This document shows, in pieces, positions 1-14,362 of a stretch of 64,000 nucleotides of DNA. The notes under the pieces were generated by a model. The model did no database searches. It was not told the origin of the DNA and saw only the letters and a list, made by a program, of their open reading frames with translations. Where the stretch lies: assembly GCA_905250115.1 (NCBI GenBank), contig CAJNOI010000136.1, forward strand, positions 1 through 64,000. The letters run 5' to 3'. The position numbers and the translations under genes are program-made. How positions within the stretch are numbered: position 1 is the first letter of the stretch; every line of letters begins with the position of its first letter. Origin of the DNA: Adineta steineri. Taxonomy: Eukaryota; Rotifera; Eurotatoria; Adinetida; Adinetidae.

Positions 1-3000
1 CAAAGAATCTGTATCAAATTTGAATGATAATGCACCAATTGATGATGTCGAACATGCAGTTCAATTTGAAAAACTACATAGTTCATTTCAATATTTTGAA
101 CCATTAGAACGCAACTCAGTAACTGATCAAAATCTATTAGAAGATTTACATAAAAAACAACGTACATCATTATATCAAAAATTGAATGTTAAACGAACTC
201 ATTTGCCTATAACTGATTATCGTCAAGAAATTCTTAATACAACTGAACAAAATCAAATATTTATTCTTGTTGGAGAAACTGGATCAGGTAAATTTCTTTT
301 ATAAATAAATATTATTTAAAATTTAATTCTTTAAGGAAAAACTACACAAACCGCTCGATTTATTCTTGATGATCAAATTTTAAAAAATCAAGGTAGTCAA
401 TGTCGAATACTTTGTTCACAACCACGTCGTATTAGCGGTTCGTTCATATTTTTAATGATTAGAAGCTTTTATATTTTCTTTTTTTGTTTGCTATTCTAGC
501 AACATCAGTTGCTGAACGTGTTGCTCAAGAACGTGGTGAAACACATCCCGGTGATTCTGTTGGATATCATATTCGTCTTTCAGCTCAACTACCACGTAAA
601 TATGGTTCAATTTTATTTTGTACAACAGGAATGTTACTTAAATATATTGAAAAATATACTCATTTCGAACACTTTTCTCATATAATTTTGGATGAAATAC
701 ATGAAAGAAATATTGAAATGGATTTTTTACTTATTTTTATTAAACGTTTATTACAAATACGTCAAGATATTAAAATTATATTAATGAGGTACATATATAT
801 TTATAAAAAGAATTTCTTTATAAATATTTTTTTCATTTCTAGTGCATCAATTCAAGCTGAAAAATTTAGTTTATACTTTAATAATTGTCCAATATTACAT
901 ATACCAGGAAATATTTATCCAATAAAAGAATATTTTCTTGAAGATTATATAACAAAATTAAAATATCCTTATGATAATACAACGAATAATCGACGAACAT
1001 ATCGATCATCAAATAAAGAAAATGATGAAATGAAATTAAATCATTATATTAGTGAACTTGAATTAGATTTAGCACAACAACATAAATCTATTGATGTTCT
1101 GAAAAAAATTCAAGCAATTGGAACTGATTATGGTTTAGAAATAAATTGTGATTTAGTTGTTAGTGTTATTGAATTGATATGTCGAATATCTTCTCAAGGT
1201 ATTATAAAATGAAATGAGAACAATAATAAAAATCTGATGAGTAGCATTGTATAAATAATCTCACCTGTATATTTTGTTATCGTAATAGTAAAATACTGAG
1301 CTTTCTTAATAAGCACTTAATTCTGAAATAATCACCATTAAATAAAAATATTGTTCATTTTGTATATACATTCTACGTATATTATCCAGAAACTTTCTAT
1401 TTATTCATAATAAAATTCAAACAATTAGTATTTCTATATTGAAATTCTAGGTACAATTCTGGTATTTCTTCCTGGTTGGAGTGAAATTGTTAAATGTACT
1501 CAGTTACTTCGTCAAAGAACATTACTAGCATCTTATTTACATATTTTACCATTACATAGTTTATTACCATTACATAATCAACATGAAATATTTGATCCAC
1601 CACCTCATCCAACCTTACGTAAAATTATTTTATCAACATCAATTGCTGAAACATCAATAACTATTGATGATGTTATTTATGTTATTGATACTGGTCGAAC
1701 AAAAGCTAGTGATTATGATCTTGAAACACAAGGCAAATGTCTTTTACCAACACATGTTTCACGAGCTAATTTACTTCAACGAAAAGGTTTTATTCAAATA
1801 AAAATTGACTTATTAAATCTGCATATATTTTTCTTGCATAGGACGAGCTGGTCGAACTCAGCCAGGGGAATGTTATCGTTTATTTACGCGTTGTAATGAA
1901 CGTCTTTCGTTTATTGATTTTCCTCAAGCTGAAATGATTACATCACGTTTAGATAATATTTATTTACAAGCTAAATTATTTGACATAACAGATGTTAAAA
2001 CATTTCTACAAGATGCACTTGATCCACCATCAACTGAAGCTATTGAACATGCAGAAAAATTTCTATATGATATTGGAGCATTAATATCTAATACAAATGA
2101 ATTAACATCAATGGGAAGAATTCTTGCTCAGTAAGATCAGTATATGCTAATCATTTTTTCTATTACAAGAAAAGTTATCAGAGATATTTCATACAAAAGC
2201 TGTCCTTAAAATCTCTATATAATAAAATAGGTAATTTCTTATGAATATTTTTAGTTTACCAATGGCACCTCAAATTGGTAAATTATTAATTCTTGGTTAT
2301 TTATTTTCGTGTTTTGATCCAATTTTAACCATTGCATCAATACTAAGTTATCGAGATCCGTAAGAATCTTTTTTTGTTTTTGTGAACAATTAAAATACAT
2401 CTTATTTTCTATATTTAAAGTTTTGTTACTCCAATTGATAAAATTCAAGAAATTAAAGAAACACGTCAACGTTTTGGTGAACGAACAATGTCTGATCATT
2501 TAATGTTAGTAAATATATATAAACAATGGAAAAATCAACGAACCTATCGTGATAAAAATCAATTTTGTTACGAAAATTTTCTTAATTCTAATCATATGAA
2601 AATGATTGATAAAGTACGAAATCAATTAAGACATCTTATACAAGATTATTTTGCTTCATACACAGGTTGAATGAATAATAAAACTAAATTATAATAAATT
2701 CATGTTCTTTGTTTTTAACATATATATATAGGCGATGCTAATAAAAATCAAAATAATAATGATTTAATATGTGCTTTAATGTGTGCTGGACTTTATCCAA
2801 ATATTGCACGTATTCGTTTATCACCAAATAAATCATCAAAACGACCATGTTTATTAGAAACCAAATTTGAAAAACGAATTTTAATACATCCAAGATCAAT
2901 TAATGCTCAATTAAGGGTAAATTTAAATAGTTGTCTTTATCGTAACTAAATCTTTTGAATTAATTTCTTAAAGGATGATGACATTCGTCGATCATCTGCA

Positions 3001-3402
3001 CAATCAACTTTAATTGTTTATCATGAAAAAATTCGTACATCAAGTATATTCATTCATGATATAAGTTTTATATCTACATATGCATTATTATTTTTTGGTA
3101 AAACACAAATCTCAAGAGAAAAATCTTCAGATTCAACAAATAGTATTATTTTAGTTGATAATTGGATACAAATTAATATTGATAATAAAACAAATGAATT
3201 AATTTATGAATTAAAAGAAAAATTTAATTATTTAGTAGAAAAAAAAGCATTGAAGAAAAATATTTTTCTTGAAAATGAACAAGATTTAATTGATACAATA
3301 ATTCATTTTATAACAAAACAAGATAAAAATTTATTAATACAAAATAAATTAATTGATGATCTTTCAAAGAATAAAACAATTTGTGAAGATTGGGATGACT
3401 AA
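1..3402 (+). CDS. DHX36-like: DHX36-like DEAH/RHA-family RNA helicase (5' partial)
   Basis: ATP-dependent RNA helicase; the family unwinds structured RNA, and DHX36 itself resolves G-quadruplexes. The frame is open from base 2, so the start lies outside the window. Exons: 2-287, 336-437, 500-788, 843-1198, 1451-1786, 1842-2130, 2255-2359, 2421-2665, 2732-2916, 2974-3402, summing to 874 codons including the stop, all with GT-AG introns. Visible motifs: Walker A GETGSGKT (residues 91-98, split by an intron), motif II DEIH (194-197), motif III as MSAS instead of [24 protein letters not shown], and motif VI QRKGRAGR. The HA2/ratchet and OB-fold regions follow ([26 protein letters not shown]). The order and the FLPGW/DPPS signatures fit the DHX36/YTHDC2/DHX57 branch, with DHX36 closest. 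The DHX36-specific N-terminal motif cannot be checked because the 5' end is missing. The next gene starts about 160 bp downstream on the same strand. Confidence 0.88.
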
Positions 3403-3563
3403 ATGATATAATCATTAAAATTAAATTTCTATTTTTGTTATATATGTATATCATATTTTAAATTCCAGACAACAAAACATGTAAAAATGGAGATTTGTTT
3501 TGGTTATTTTGTTTTAGATATAGTATATATTTTTCTAAGTTCTAATTTTATTTGGACAATGTA

Positions 3564-6108
<2,545 letters not shown>

Positions 6109-7352
6109 AAATCCCTATTTATTATCAATTAAATGTGTATATCATTTAATATTCTTTTTTTTTGTTAGACTTTCTAATGAGTGTATACCACGAAGACTTT
6201 TATTTTTATCTTATGTGTAGTGATGTGACTGTATTTTTTTTCCTTTAAACAAGTGTATTGATAAATATAATCTCATACACGTATTCATATTCATTCATGT
6301 TTTTTTATTTGGTAATAAAAAGGATTAAAATCAAAGAGAAATAGTCAATTTTAAAAAATATCTATCAATGAAAAGACAAGAATGATGGAAAATTAAAGCA
6401 ACTGAAATATATCAGTTGAAGGACAGTAATCCTTTTGAGATGAAACTCTTTCTTTGACATAAAAGTTAATAAATAAGTTTAATTAAAAACAATTCATTTT
6501 TTTATTTTTAATGAACTTTATTCATCATTTCGAGTCGAGTGTAACACAAATGTATATTATTGAACAGAATAATATATTAACAATAAATACCCAGAAACAA
6601 AAGCTTTCAGTATATGCACATGTATATTTATATGTGTTCCACGTTCTCAAATAATTAAATAACGTTATTCTCTTTCTCGTAGGGAAGAATCCAGTAAGAA
6701 TAAATTGTTTGCTTGCTTGTGTACCCGTACCGTCACTAATTGACCCGAAAATAATGTGAATAGAGATCGAAAAACTCAAATCTGAAATCGGCTTTTTAAA
6801 ATAGTTTGCTAGTAGTAAAGACACATCGTTTCTACGAGAAAGAACTACGCTAGTTTTCAGACCAACGTTACTTTGTATCAAATATTGATGAATTAGTAGA
6901 TATAATTTATTCTTTTTATGGATCATTTTAACAAGTATTACATTCGCAGATTATTTATATATATTTGTTTTTGTCTGGAGACAATCAATTGTCATATCCA
7001 TATGTTTTGTAAATTGATTTAACTGCTACAGAAGAAAAACATATAGCCAATAATCTTTAATATCATCAATTGATGGAATTCATATATATTTTAGTTTTAA
7101 ACAACGAAGCAATTTCTTTCGAATTATTCGATTAATACAATAATTTAATTACTCTTAATAATGTAAGAAATATGCTAATCATTAAAGAAAAGAAAATTAA
7201 TGTGTATTTTTCTTATTGTGAAAACAATTATATTAATAATGAAATTTGAAAATATTTACTACATAACATAAAATAACATCTTTTATTTTTGTTTTTCTAA
7301 TTGATAATGTTTTAAATACATAAAAAACAGACAAAACAAAAAATTAACAATA
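6109..7352. other. Intergenic, 3' regions of membralin (+) and GPCR (-)
   Basis: This spacer lies between two convergent genes. It is AT-rich, with poly-T and ATAAA stretches consistent with 3' UTR and polyadenylation sequence. A 133-codon open frame on the minus strand (6525-6926) has no recognisable motif and no splice context; I treat it as chance. Confidence 0.5.
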
Positions 7353-10300
7353 TTAAAATCTTCGTAGTTTATTAATTAATTGTCCAAGACTTGTTCGAAA
7401 AGCAATTCCACTAAATGAATAAAGAAAAAAATTTATTGAATACGATGCATATGATACAAAATGTGTTAATGTAACTCCCATGTAAAGTATATGTATAGCT
7501 AATTTATCTTCATGTGTTGTTCCATATTGTAATAGTGAAGATGTATTTGTTGCATTAGAATGTATTGAAAGTTCTGTTTTTAAATCTTTATTTTGATTAA
7601 GTTGTTCAGTTAGTATTCTTTCGATAATGACTGTATAAATTTTAGTTGCAATTGCAAATAAATGTGCAGGAGCATTAAGAATAAGAAAACATGTTGAAAC
7701 AAGAACAAGCATACGTGTAACACGTATTGATTGTGATGCTCTTGTTGATACTTTAGAAGTAAGTTCATTATCATTTGATGGATATGAAAATTTTTTTGTT
7801 GCTCGAGTTGTAAATGAACCATTTGAGGATTTTTTTCTAGGGTGAGAATGTCTTTTTTTGAATAACATTTTTGAACGAGTTCTCGATGGAGATCGATAGA
7901 AATTTGATGATGTTTCAGAATTTGCACGTTCTAATAACTAAAAAGAGAAAAAAAGAGTCGATGAGCGATTATTATTATCTTGTATAATAGAATTGATGTC
8001 TTAAAGAAAAATAGTTTTTTGTGCATTACGACAGAATCATATTTAAATTGCTTGAATTTCTCTTTGGCACTTTCTGCAAATCACTTATGGACTAATTCAC
8101 ATGTATTACTTTAAATAATGTTTTTTTTCTCATTATTTACACGAAAGGATTGAGTTTTTTTTTTTGTCATAAAAAAACCTATTCAATTTTATTTTATTAT
8201 TCATTATGATTGTATAAATATTTTTCACTGAAAAAGGATCTTATAACAAGAAATGTCAGTTATTATTTGATTATCTTATTTAAGTCTACTTGACCTGTCA
8301 TTTTTCTCTTAGTACTATTGTTCCTAATTAAATATGTATTTATAGTCTAATAAATTCTTGACATATGAGATCATATGTATGTTATGATGTCGTCTTACAA
8401 GAGAACATATCAAATATCAATTTGATTCAGAGCTGAATCTTCTCGAATTTTATATACTTTATTAAAGTATCTCTATTGGAAAAAAACAAAGTGTTTTTAT
8501 TATCTATTGTTAAGTAAATTGAACACCTCTTTTGTTTTATCTCATCAATAAAAGTCACTGATTCAAGAAAAATAAATGATACATCAATGGATTAAAAAGT
8601 TTCGAGAAAGATTAATACTAGACTTATGTTTTCCTTCTTTTCTTATTGTATTATAAATTAAATATACTGATTCTTTTCATGTACAAGGAATAAATCGTGT
8701 CAAATAGATAGTGTGTACTTGATTGGATATTCATTTTGCTTGTTTCAATTTATATTGCCTGAGACAAAAATTTTTTTTTTCAGATAATATACTTGACAAA
8801 GTTGACGTGTTCCTTTTTTTGTTTTGTCCTCGAAAACAAATGACGAGTACTGATTCTTTCTTTTTATAGTAGACAAAGTTTAATAGGGTCTATAATATAT
8901 ATTACGCATCAATCTAAAATCGAACTGACACATGCCTTTTTATTATCTTGTTCGTTGAATAAGACATTCTATTAACATGAGAACTATATTACCTTTCAAA
9001 TATCCTTACACTATCGAATAAATACTCTACTGAAACCTCGTTTAAAAATAATGACATCTAGTCTATTATATTAGTAATTACACACGAATGACAAAATTCA
9101 TGTAAAATGAAGACCTATAATTTAAAACGGAATAACTGATGTGAGTTCTGGATATTTTTAAATATATACAAGGAAATACTAATTTTTTTCTTTTTTGCCT
9201 TTGGCTTTTTAGTATTAGTTTTAATGTATATTTATTAAGGTTATTTTACTTACTGATGAAATAGATGGTCGATAGATTCGATTTTCTAATTCAGCTAATG
9301 ATTGTTTTTTTCTTGGATATTTAATTTCAATATTATCATTTCCATCAAAATGACTATATGCAGCAGTAATATTTGTTGCAGGATTATAATCTAACTCTAA
9401 TGTATCTTCAGGATTATATGCTTTATAACTATTTTTTGATAATTTTCTTTTTCTTATTAATATTGATTGTATACTAATTGGTGAACGAGAATGTTTACGA
9501 ATATAATTCATAATAAGTATATTAAATATTAAAATAAGAAAAAATGGAATAATAAAAGAAAGTAAAGCATCAGCTATAAACCAGTTGAGGTGTAATTCTT
9601 CATGACATTCTATATAAAGAGTATTACGAGACATGAATCCACAGAATAATGTACTTAATAATAATATTAATAAAAGGGAAATAATTGGTGATGAACGACG
9701 CTGTGAAGCAGCTTTAAATGGATAACGAACAGCACAATAACGTTGAATAGTAAATGAAACTGTATACAATGCTGATAAGAGTTCGGCTAGATGACTAAGA
9801 AATGATATAATTATACAAAGACGATCCACTTTTTGTTTGGTCATATCATGTATTACACGAATTAATAATGCCGTATTAAAAAGAAGATCACTTAGAGCTA
9901 AAAAAAAGAAATACATGTACTTATTACTATTTAAGTTCAACACATTCAACTGTATTTCTCTGCGATTTTCTGTTTTTATTAAATTCTTTTATATTACAAA
10001 AACGTTTTTCAGGATAATAAATCTCAACTTTTCTAACTATAATTTAATGAATAATAATTCTTTTATAAATATGATGTACGAGAATAAACAAAATATATCA
10101 ATGTAATTATTACTAGAAATACAATAGTAAAAAATTATATATTTACCTAATGCAATTAATGTCCATTTATTCTTTAAATTTTTTGTAATATTATTTTTTG
10201 ATAGAAGAATAACAGTTGATGTATTTGTAACAAGACCAATGAGTGCAATTATAAAAATATATGGGTAAGAGATTTGAGTCAGAATCGAATGAATTTTTTG

Positions 10301-10378
10301 AAATCGATAATAATGTGGTAAATTCTGAACTGATGATGTTAATGTTATTACAGTTGATATATTTGTTGTTGTCGCCAT
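7353..10378 (-). CDS. Rhodopsin-family neuropeptide-type GPCR (FMRFamide-receptor-like)
   Basis: Predicted seven-transmembrane plasma-membrane receptor. Exons on the minus strand are 10378-10147, 9957-9254 and 7937-7353, totalling 1521 nt and 506 residues; the frame is preserved at both junctions, and the last intron is long (about 1.3 kb). TM1 carries the GLVTNTSTVILL signature, TM2 FLALSDLLFNTALL, and TM3 ends in IQRYCAVRYP, so DRY is replaced by QRY. TM5 is IIPFFLILIFNILIM. A long basic third intracellular loop follows, with RKRKLSKNS and SRTRSKM. TM6 has FLILNAPAHL, and TM7 has NFFLYSFSG in place of NPxxY. The TM6 LNxPxH pattern and the TM7 form are typical of invertebrate FMRFamide/peptide receptor relatives. 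The ligand is unknown. Identity as a class A GPCR is firm; the subfamily is an inference. Confidence 0.85.
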
Positions 10379-13113
10379 TTGTAACTAATGGAATGCTTAT
10401 TGTTTCTTACTGGATTGTTTTGACAGACTAAAATACGATAACTAACTTTAGATATATATATAATAATGAGTTTCTTTTTTTTTCTTCTTTTTTTCCTTTG
10501 GCTCTTCATTTACAAGTGATGTTTTTTGTCTTTTCTGTATGCTGTCTATTCTATACTATAGAAGTCTTACTATACTAGTGACAGTTCAATATATATAATC
10601 AAATGATATTGTCACGACATATGTAGAATAAAAGAATGATCTTGTTCACGAAGATTTTATTATTTCGAGATTTAATTCAAAAAGACAACTCTTCATAAGA
10701 ACTCATATTTCAAAGATCAAAAAATGTAATTTCATTATATAATACTGAAACAGTCGTAATAAACTCTAAGAACTTATACATGTTTTACTGGTGCATTTCA
10801 ATAATTACTTAGTATTTTCTTTTGTTAATTATAGAGAACTGATTTCTAGGGTAGAAAAAAAAAGAATATTCTATTGATAATAATCTACAATACACAAAAT
10901 TCTATTGTCAATCAAATGTATAATAATAGCACTTCATAAAAGTAATTTTCTTTTAAACGAGATTATTCTATGTAAAGATTATTTTTATTCTTATTCTCAA
11001 TAGATGTAGAAAAGAAAACCAGGTAGAACTAGAAGAATATTTTCTTCAAAGGCAAAGAACATTAGATATTTATTGATAAATACAGATGTACATAATTTAT
11101 AGAAAATTATATAACAAAATATATCTTAATAAATCATGAATAAAACGACAAGGCTTCTCTCAAATGACATAAAAAAATAAAATGTAAAACATGATGTGAC
11201 ATACACAAACTTAATTAGTTTTTTAAAGTGCAGGTCATTTATCAAACAAATATTATTATCAATTATTCTCAAATGGAAAATGATAAAACTATTTAAAAAT
11301 AAACTTGTCTTTATATTTTAAATTAATTTACCTGATAGTAGAATTTGTGACTGTAAAAATAATTATTTGTGTTGACAAATCATTTCCTATTTATGAGAAA
11401 AAAATAGATCTCATACATAGGTTATATGATAACAGAATGTCATCCTCATAGCAAAATATTGTCATTCGCTAGACTAAACTTACATTCATGTGTAAAATTA
11501 TTTCATTCAAATTTCTTTTTTGATGCGCTTTATACCGTGTATCCTTTTTCGATATAAAAACAATGCTTACTAGACAACCTTCTTTCTTCTTAACGTCAAG
11601 CAAAATTATACGTAATGAAGAAAAAAAAATTGTGGATGCCATAAATTTTGATAAATGATAGACTGGATGTCACATATCCGATTACAATCAAAATCAGCTA
11701 AACACAGCTGCATACTTTTTGCAACATACTATTTTTTAAAGAAAATATTTATCGAGGAAAAATTCTTAGATATCTATCTTTGTATGCCTTTTTTTTGTTA
11801 TGCGAAAAAATTAATTTACAAATATGCTGAATTTCTACTTCGATAGGAAATATAATAATCTTTTTGTGAAATTCGATAAATGTATTGATGATTTTATTTA
11901 TAGCTAAGGTTCTCGGTTAAGAAAGGTTAGGTTAATTCGTTCTAGAAAGCTGTCTGACTTATTTTTGGGTAAAATATCACAAATTAGTTTGTCTGTTGTG
12001 TCTGTCAATAAGTCATATATGAGTGGTTTCTAACAAATTGTCTGGACTATTATGACAAATTGTAGGGCATCGTAATTTATAAAACGATTACAAACCATGT
12101 TTGCCAAAAACAGTATACTTTTCTTATTGTTTTCAATCTACACATAGAAATGAATAACAGTTATACGATAAACAAAAGACGAATGTTGACATCTCAAATA
12201 ATACATTATATATTATTCTATGAATCAATCAAATAGTTTTTTTTTCTATTAATATTTGCATCTGCCTTTGAGTGCTAAGAAAAAAGGATTGGAAGTGCTG
12301 CGGAGAATAGATATAGTGTATAGAATGCAAATATAGAAAGGAAAATTTTGATCATCTAATTCTATGCAAGATTTATCAGCAAACTATACTATTCTATAAG
12401 AAATATGATAGATTAGAAAATAGATGTACTTAAAGAATATTTTGAATAATTGCTTTTCTAAATGATTATAATAAGATTTTATTGTAAAAATTCATCTATT
12501 AGTATATAAAATATAGAAAAATTAGGGATAAAATAAAAATAATAATCAATACATTGATAAGATGTTTTTTTTGTACTCAGATTACGTACATTTGAGACGA
12601 CAGTCTTTTTACAAGAATATTACTTGGATAGATTAAGTGTAAAACATATTTTTGTCATATACAAGGTGAATTATGAAAAAAATAACAAATTAATCAAAGA
12701 AATGTCATTCCTCGATGGATTACAATATTATTATAATGACGAATCAAATGTGAATAGGAAGTATTTCGATAAGAAATTTTAATTATATTATAATATGATT
12801 AACAAACAATCGAATATTTTCTTTCAAATTAATGAATCGCAGGAGTCGAAACATATTTTTGAATATTATTATTTAAACAATAGTAATTACATTTGATGAA
12901 CTCTAATAATGAAGATAAAATGTCAATGTTATTTAGTACAAGAGTTTATCAGATGTTAATTACGATGATTAATTCTTTCTTTCTAAAATAAATCTTATAA
13001 CAATAAACGGATATTAGTTGTAATTCACATTGAGATTTTGTTTTCCTTATTATATTTTATAAATAAATTCAGAAGAACGACACCCTGGATGATTGTTTGT
13101 TTGGCCTTGGCTT

Positions 13114-13158
13114 TATAAAAGCATGCTGTTATGAACGACTAATCATCAAATTTCAGTT
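13114..13158 (+). promoter_or_regulatory. TATA box plus initiator-like motif without an obvious gene
   Basis: TATAAAAG at 13114-13121 is followed by TTCAGTT at 13152-13158, in a locally less AT-biased patch. The layout resembles a core promoter, although the 41-bp distance from TATA to the presumed start is longer than usual. The first downstream ATG gives only a few codons, so a non-coding or lost gene would have to be assumed. In DNA this AT-rich a chance TATA is common; treat as weak. Confidence 0.15.
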
Positions 13159-13394
13159 AGACTTGTAATTAGATTAAACATGAAGATCGATGATCGCTTT
13201 TAGCTACTTCTATATCATTGTTTCATATTAATTAAAACCAGATCTGTTTATTAAAGAAACAATCGAACAATGTCTTATATTAATTAGTAATATGTGAAAA
13301 TATTTTGTAACAAACAAGAAAATGTCTGCTGTCTATTCAAATGATGAACCATAGTAATTGTTGGTTATAGCCACTGTAACTGATAAAGTCCTTC

Positions 13395-13414
13395 GGGGTA
13401 AGTCGAATTACTCC
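13395..13414. repeat. Near-palindromic 20-mer, copy 1
   Basis: GGGGTAAGTCGAATTACTCC is close to its own reverse complement (centre TCGA, arms GGrGTAA..TTACyCC). A sister copy lies 224 bp away at 13619-13638, and a few more bases match next to both copies. It could be a dimeric protein-binding site or an eroded terminal repeat. Confidence 0.5.
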
Positions 13415-13618
13415 AGCAAAATAACTAGAACTTGATTTCTCCATCTCTTAACTCGTTTTTTATTACGTCTTATGCAATAAAAAATGATACCATTCGATAG
13501 CCCGAAGTATTTTCTATGGGACCTAAGAATATCTCGATGAACGTACGAGCCATTGTAATGTATTAATTAAAATACTGAGACCACTATCAGCCACTTTAAA
13601 AAATTGAAAAATGAATTT

Positions 13619-13638
13619 GGGGTAATTCGGATTACTCC
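13619..13638. repeat. Near-palindromic 20-mer, copy 2
   Basis: GGGGTAATTCGGATTACTCC differs from copy 1 at two positions, and each copy keeps one half-site nearer the consensus. The following bases (AG) are also shared. The pair brackets about 200 bp of unremarkable sequence and lies just beside the broken GPCR copy. Confidence 0.5.
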
Positions 13639-13837
13639 AGTTATTTTAGCTGAAGGCAACTTCTGAAATCTCTACCGTCTTTGCGATACAGATTCAACAA
13701 GTACATCTTAATACAAAATTGCTCGCCTCATTTTTTTTCTCTTTACATATAAAATAGTATGATATTGAACGGAATTAATCAAGTATCTTTCTAATGTATT
13801 GACTCATCGAAAAAAGAAATCTTTATTGAAAGCATAT

Positions 13838-14362
13838 TGATGAAGTATGTATGCTATAACCACAAATACGACATAATGTTATAATGATGTACTTAAAAGA
13901 CCTGCATGATCAAGTGAAATTATAGCCCAACTCGTGATAATCAAACCAAAAAATGATTGTACAAAAAGATAAACTGAACATGAATTTAATCGACGTTGTT
14001 TTTGTGATAATATTATATGACCTAAATTTGCAAATGCAGCAATTGTAGATAAAAATATAGTGAGGTATATGTTGTTGAATAAGAGGAAGTGTATCTGCAA
14101 TGGACATAATGGTACAATCCTATAGGAATATAAGTGAAGTAAACTGAATTGAGTTAGAAATATTTATTCTATTAATGTTGAAGAAAATCTTATGAACTAA
14201 AAATAAAGACTTATATCACAGTATTTTATCAAAAAAAGTAAGGAAGCTGAACGTATGCATGGATTAACAAAGAATATCTTTGGTATAATTCTTCTTGGTA
14301 CGAAATTAAAAAATCTTTAACTGATAGTTCTACTATCATTAAATTCTATTTCATCGTAATGT
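13838..14362 (-). pseudogene. GPCR first-exon fragment, frameshifted; copy of 48.4-48.95 kb
   Basis: On the minus strand the segment begins MSIADTLPLIQQ (ATG at 14107). It then shifts frame near 14050 and continues as AAFANLGHIILSQKQRRLNS, followed by CSVYLF and SWAIISLDHA, before a stop at 13879. This is the N-terminus and TM1-TM2 region of a class A orphan GPCR (GN motif in TM1), with nothing recognisable after TM2. About 520 bp including the 5' flank aligns by eye with 48416-48955, so the two are copies of one duplicated segment. The frameshift and truncation mark it as a pseudogene. Confidence 0.7.

Larger units (their letters stand above)
10379..13837. other. Gene-poor intergenic region upstream of the GPCR
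   Basis: About 3.5 kb of AT-rich sequence with no open frame that carries a recognisable domain. Short frames such as 11655-11846 look random. Two structured elements stand out: a near-palindromic 20-mer occurring twice (13395 and 13619), and a TATAAAAG followed 41 bp later by a TCAGTT initiator-like element (13114-13158). No TE protein, rRNA or tRNA was seen. Confidence 0.5.

Noticed and set aside
6525-6926. 133-codon open frame on the minus strand
   Set aside because: No domain, low-complexity AT-driven composition, and no splice or promoter context; consistent with a chance frame in the membralin 3' region.
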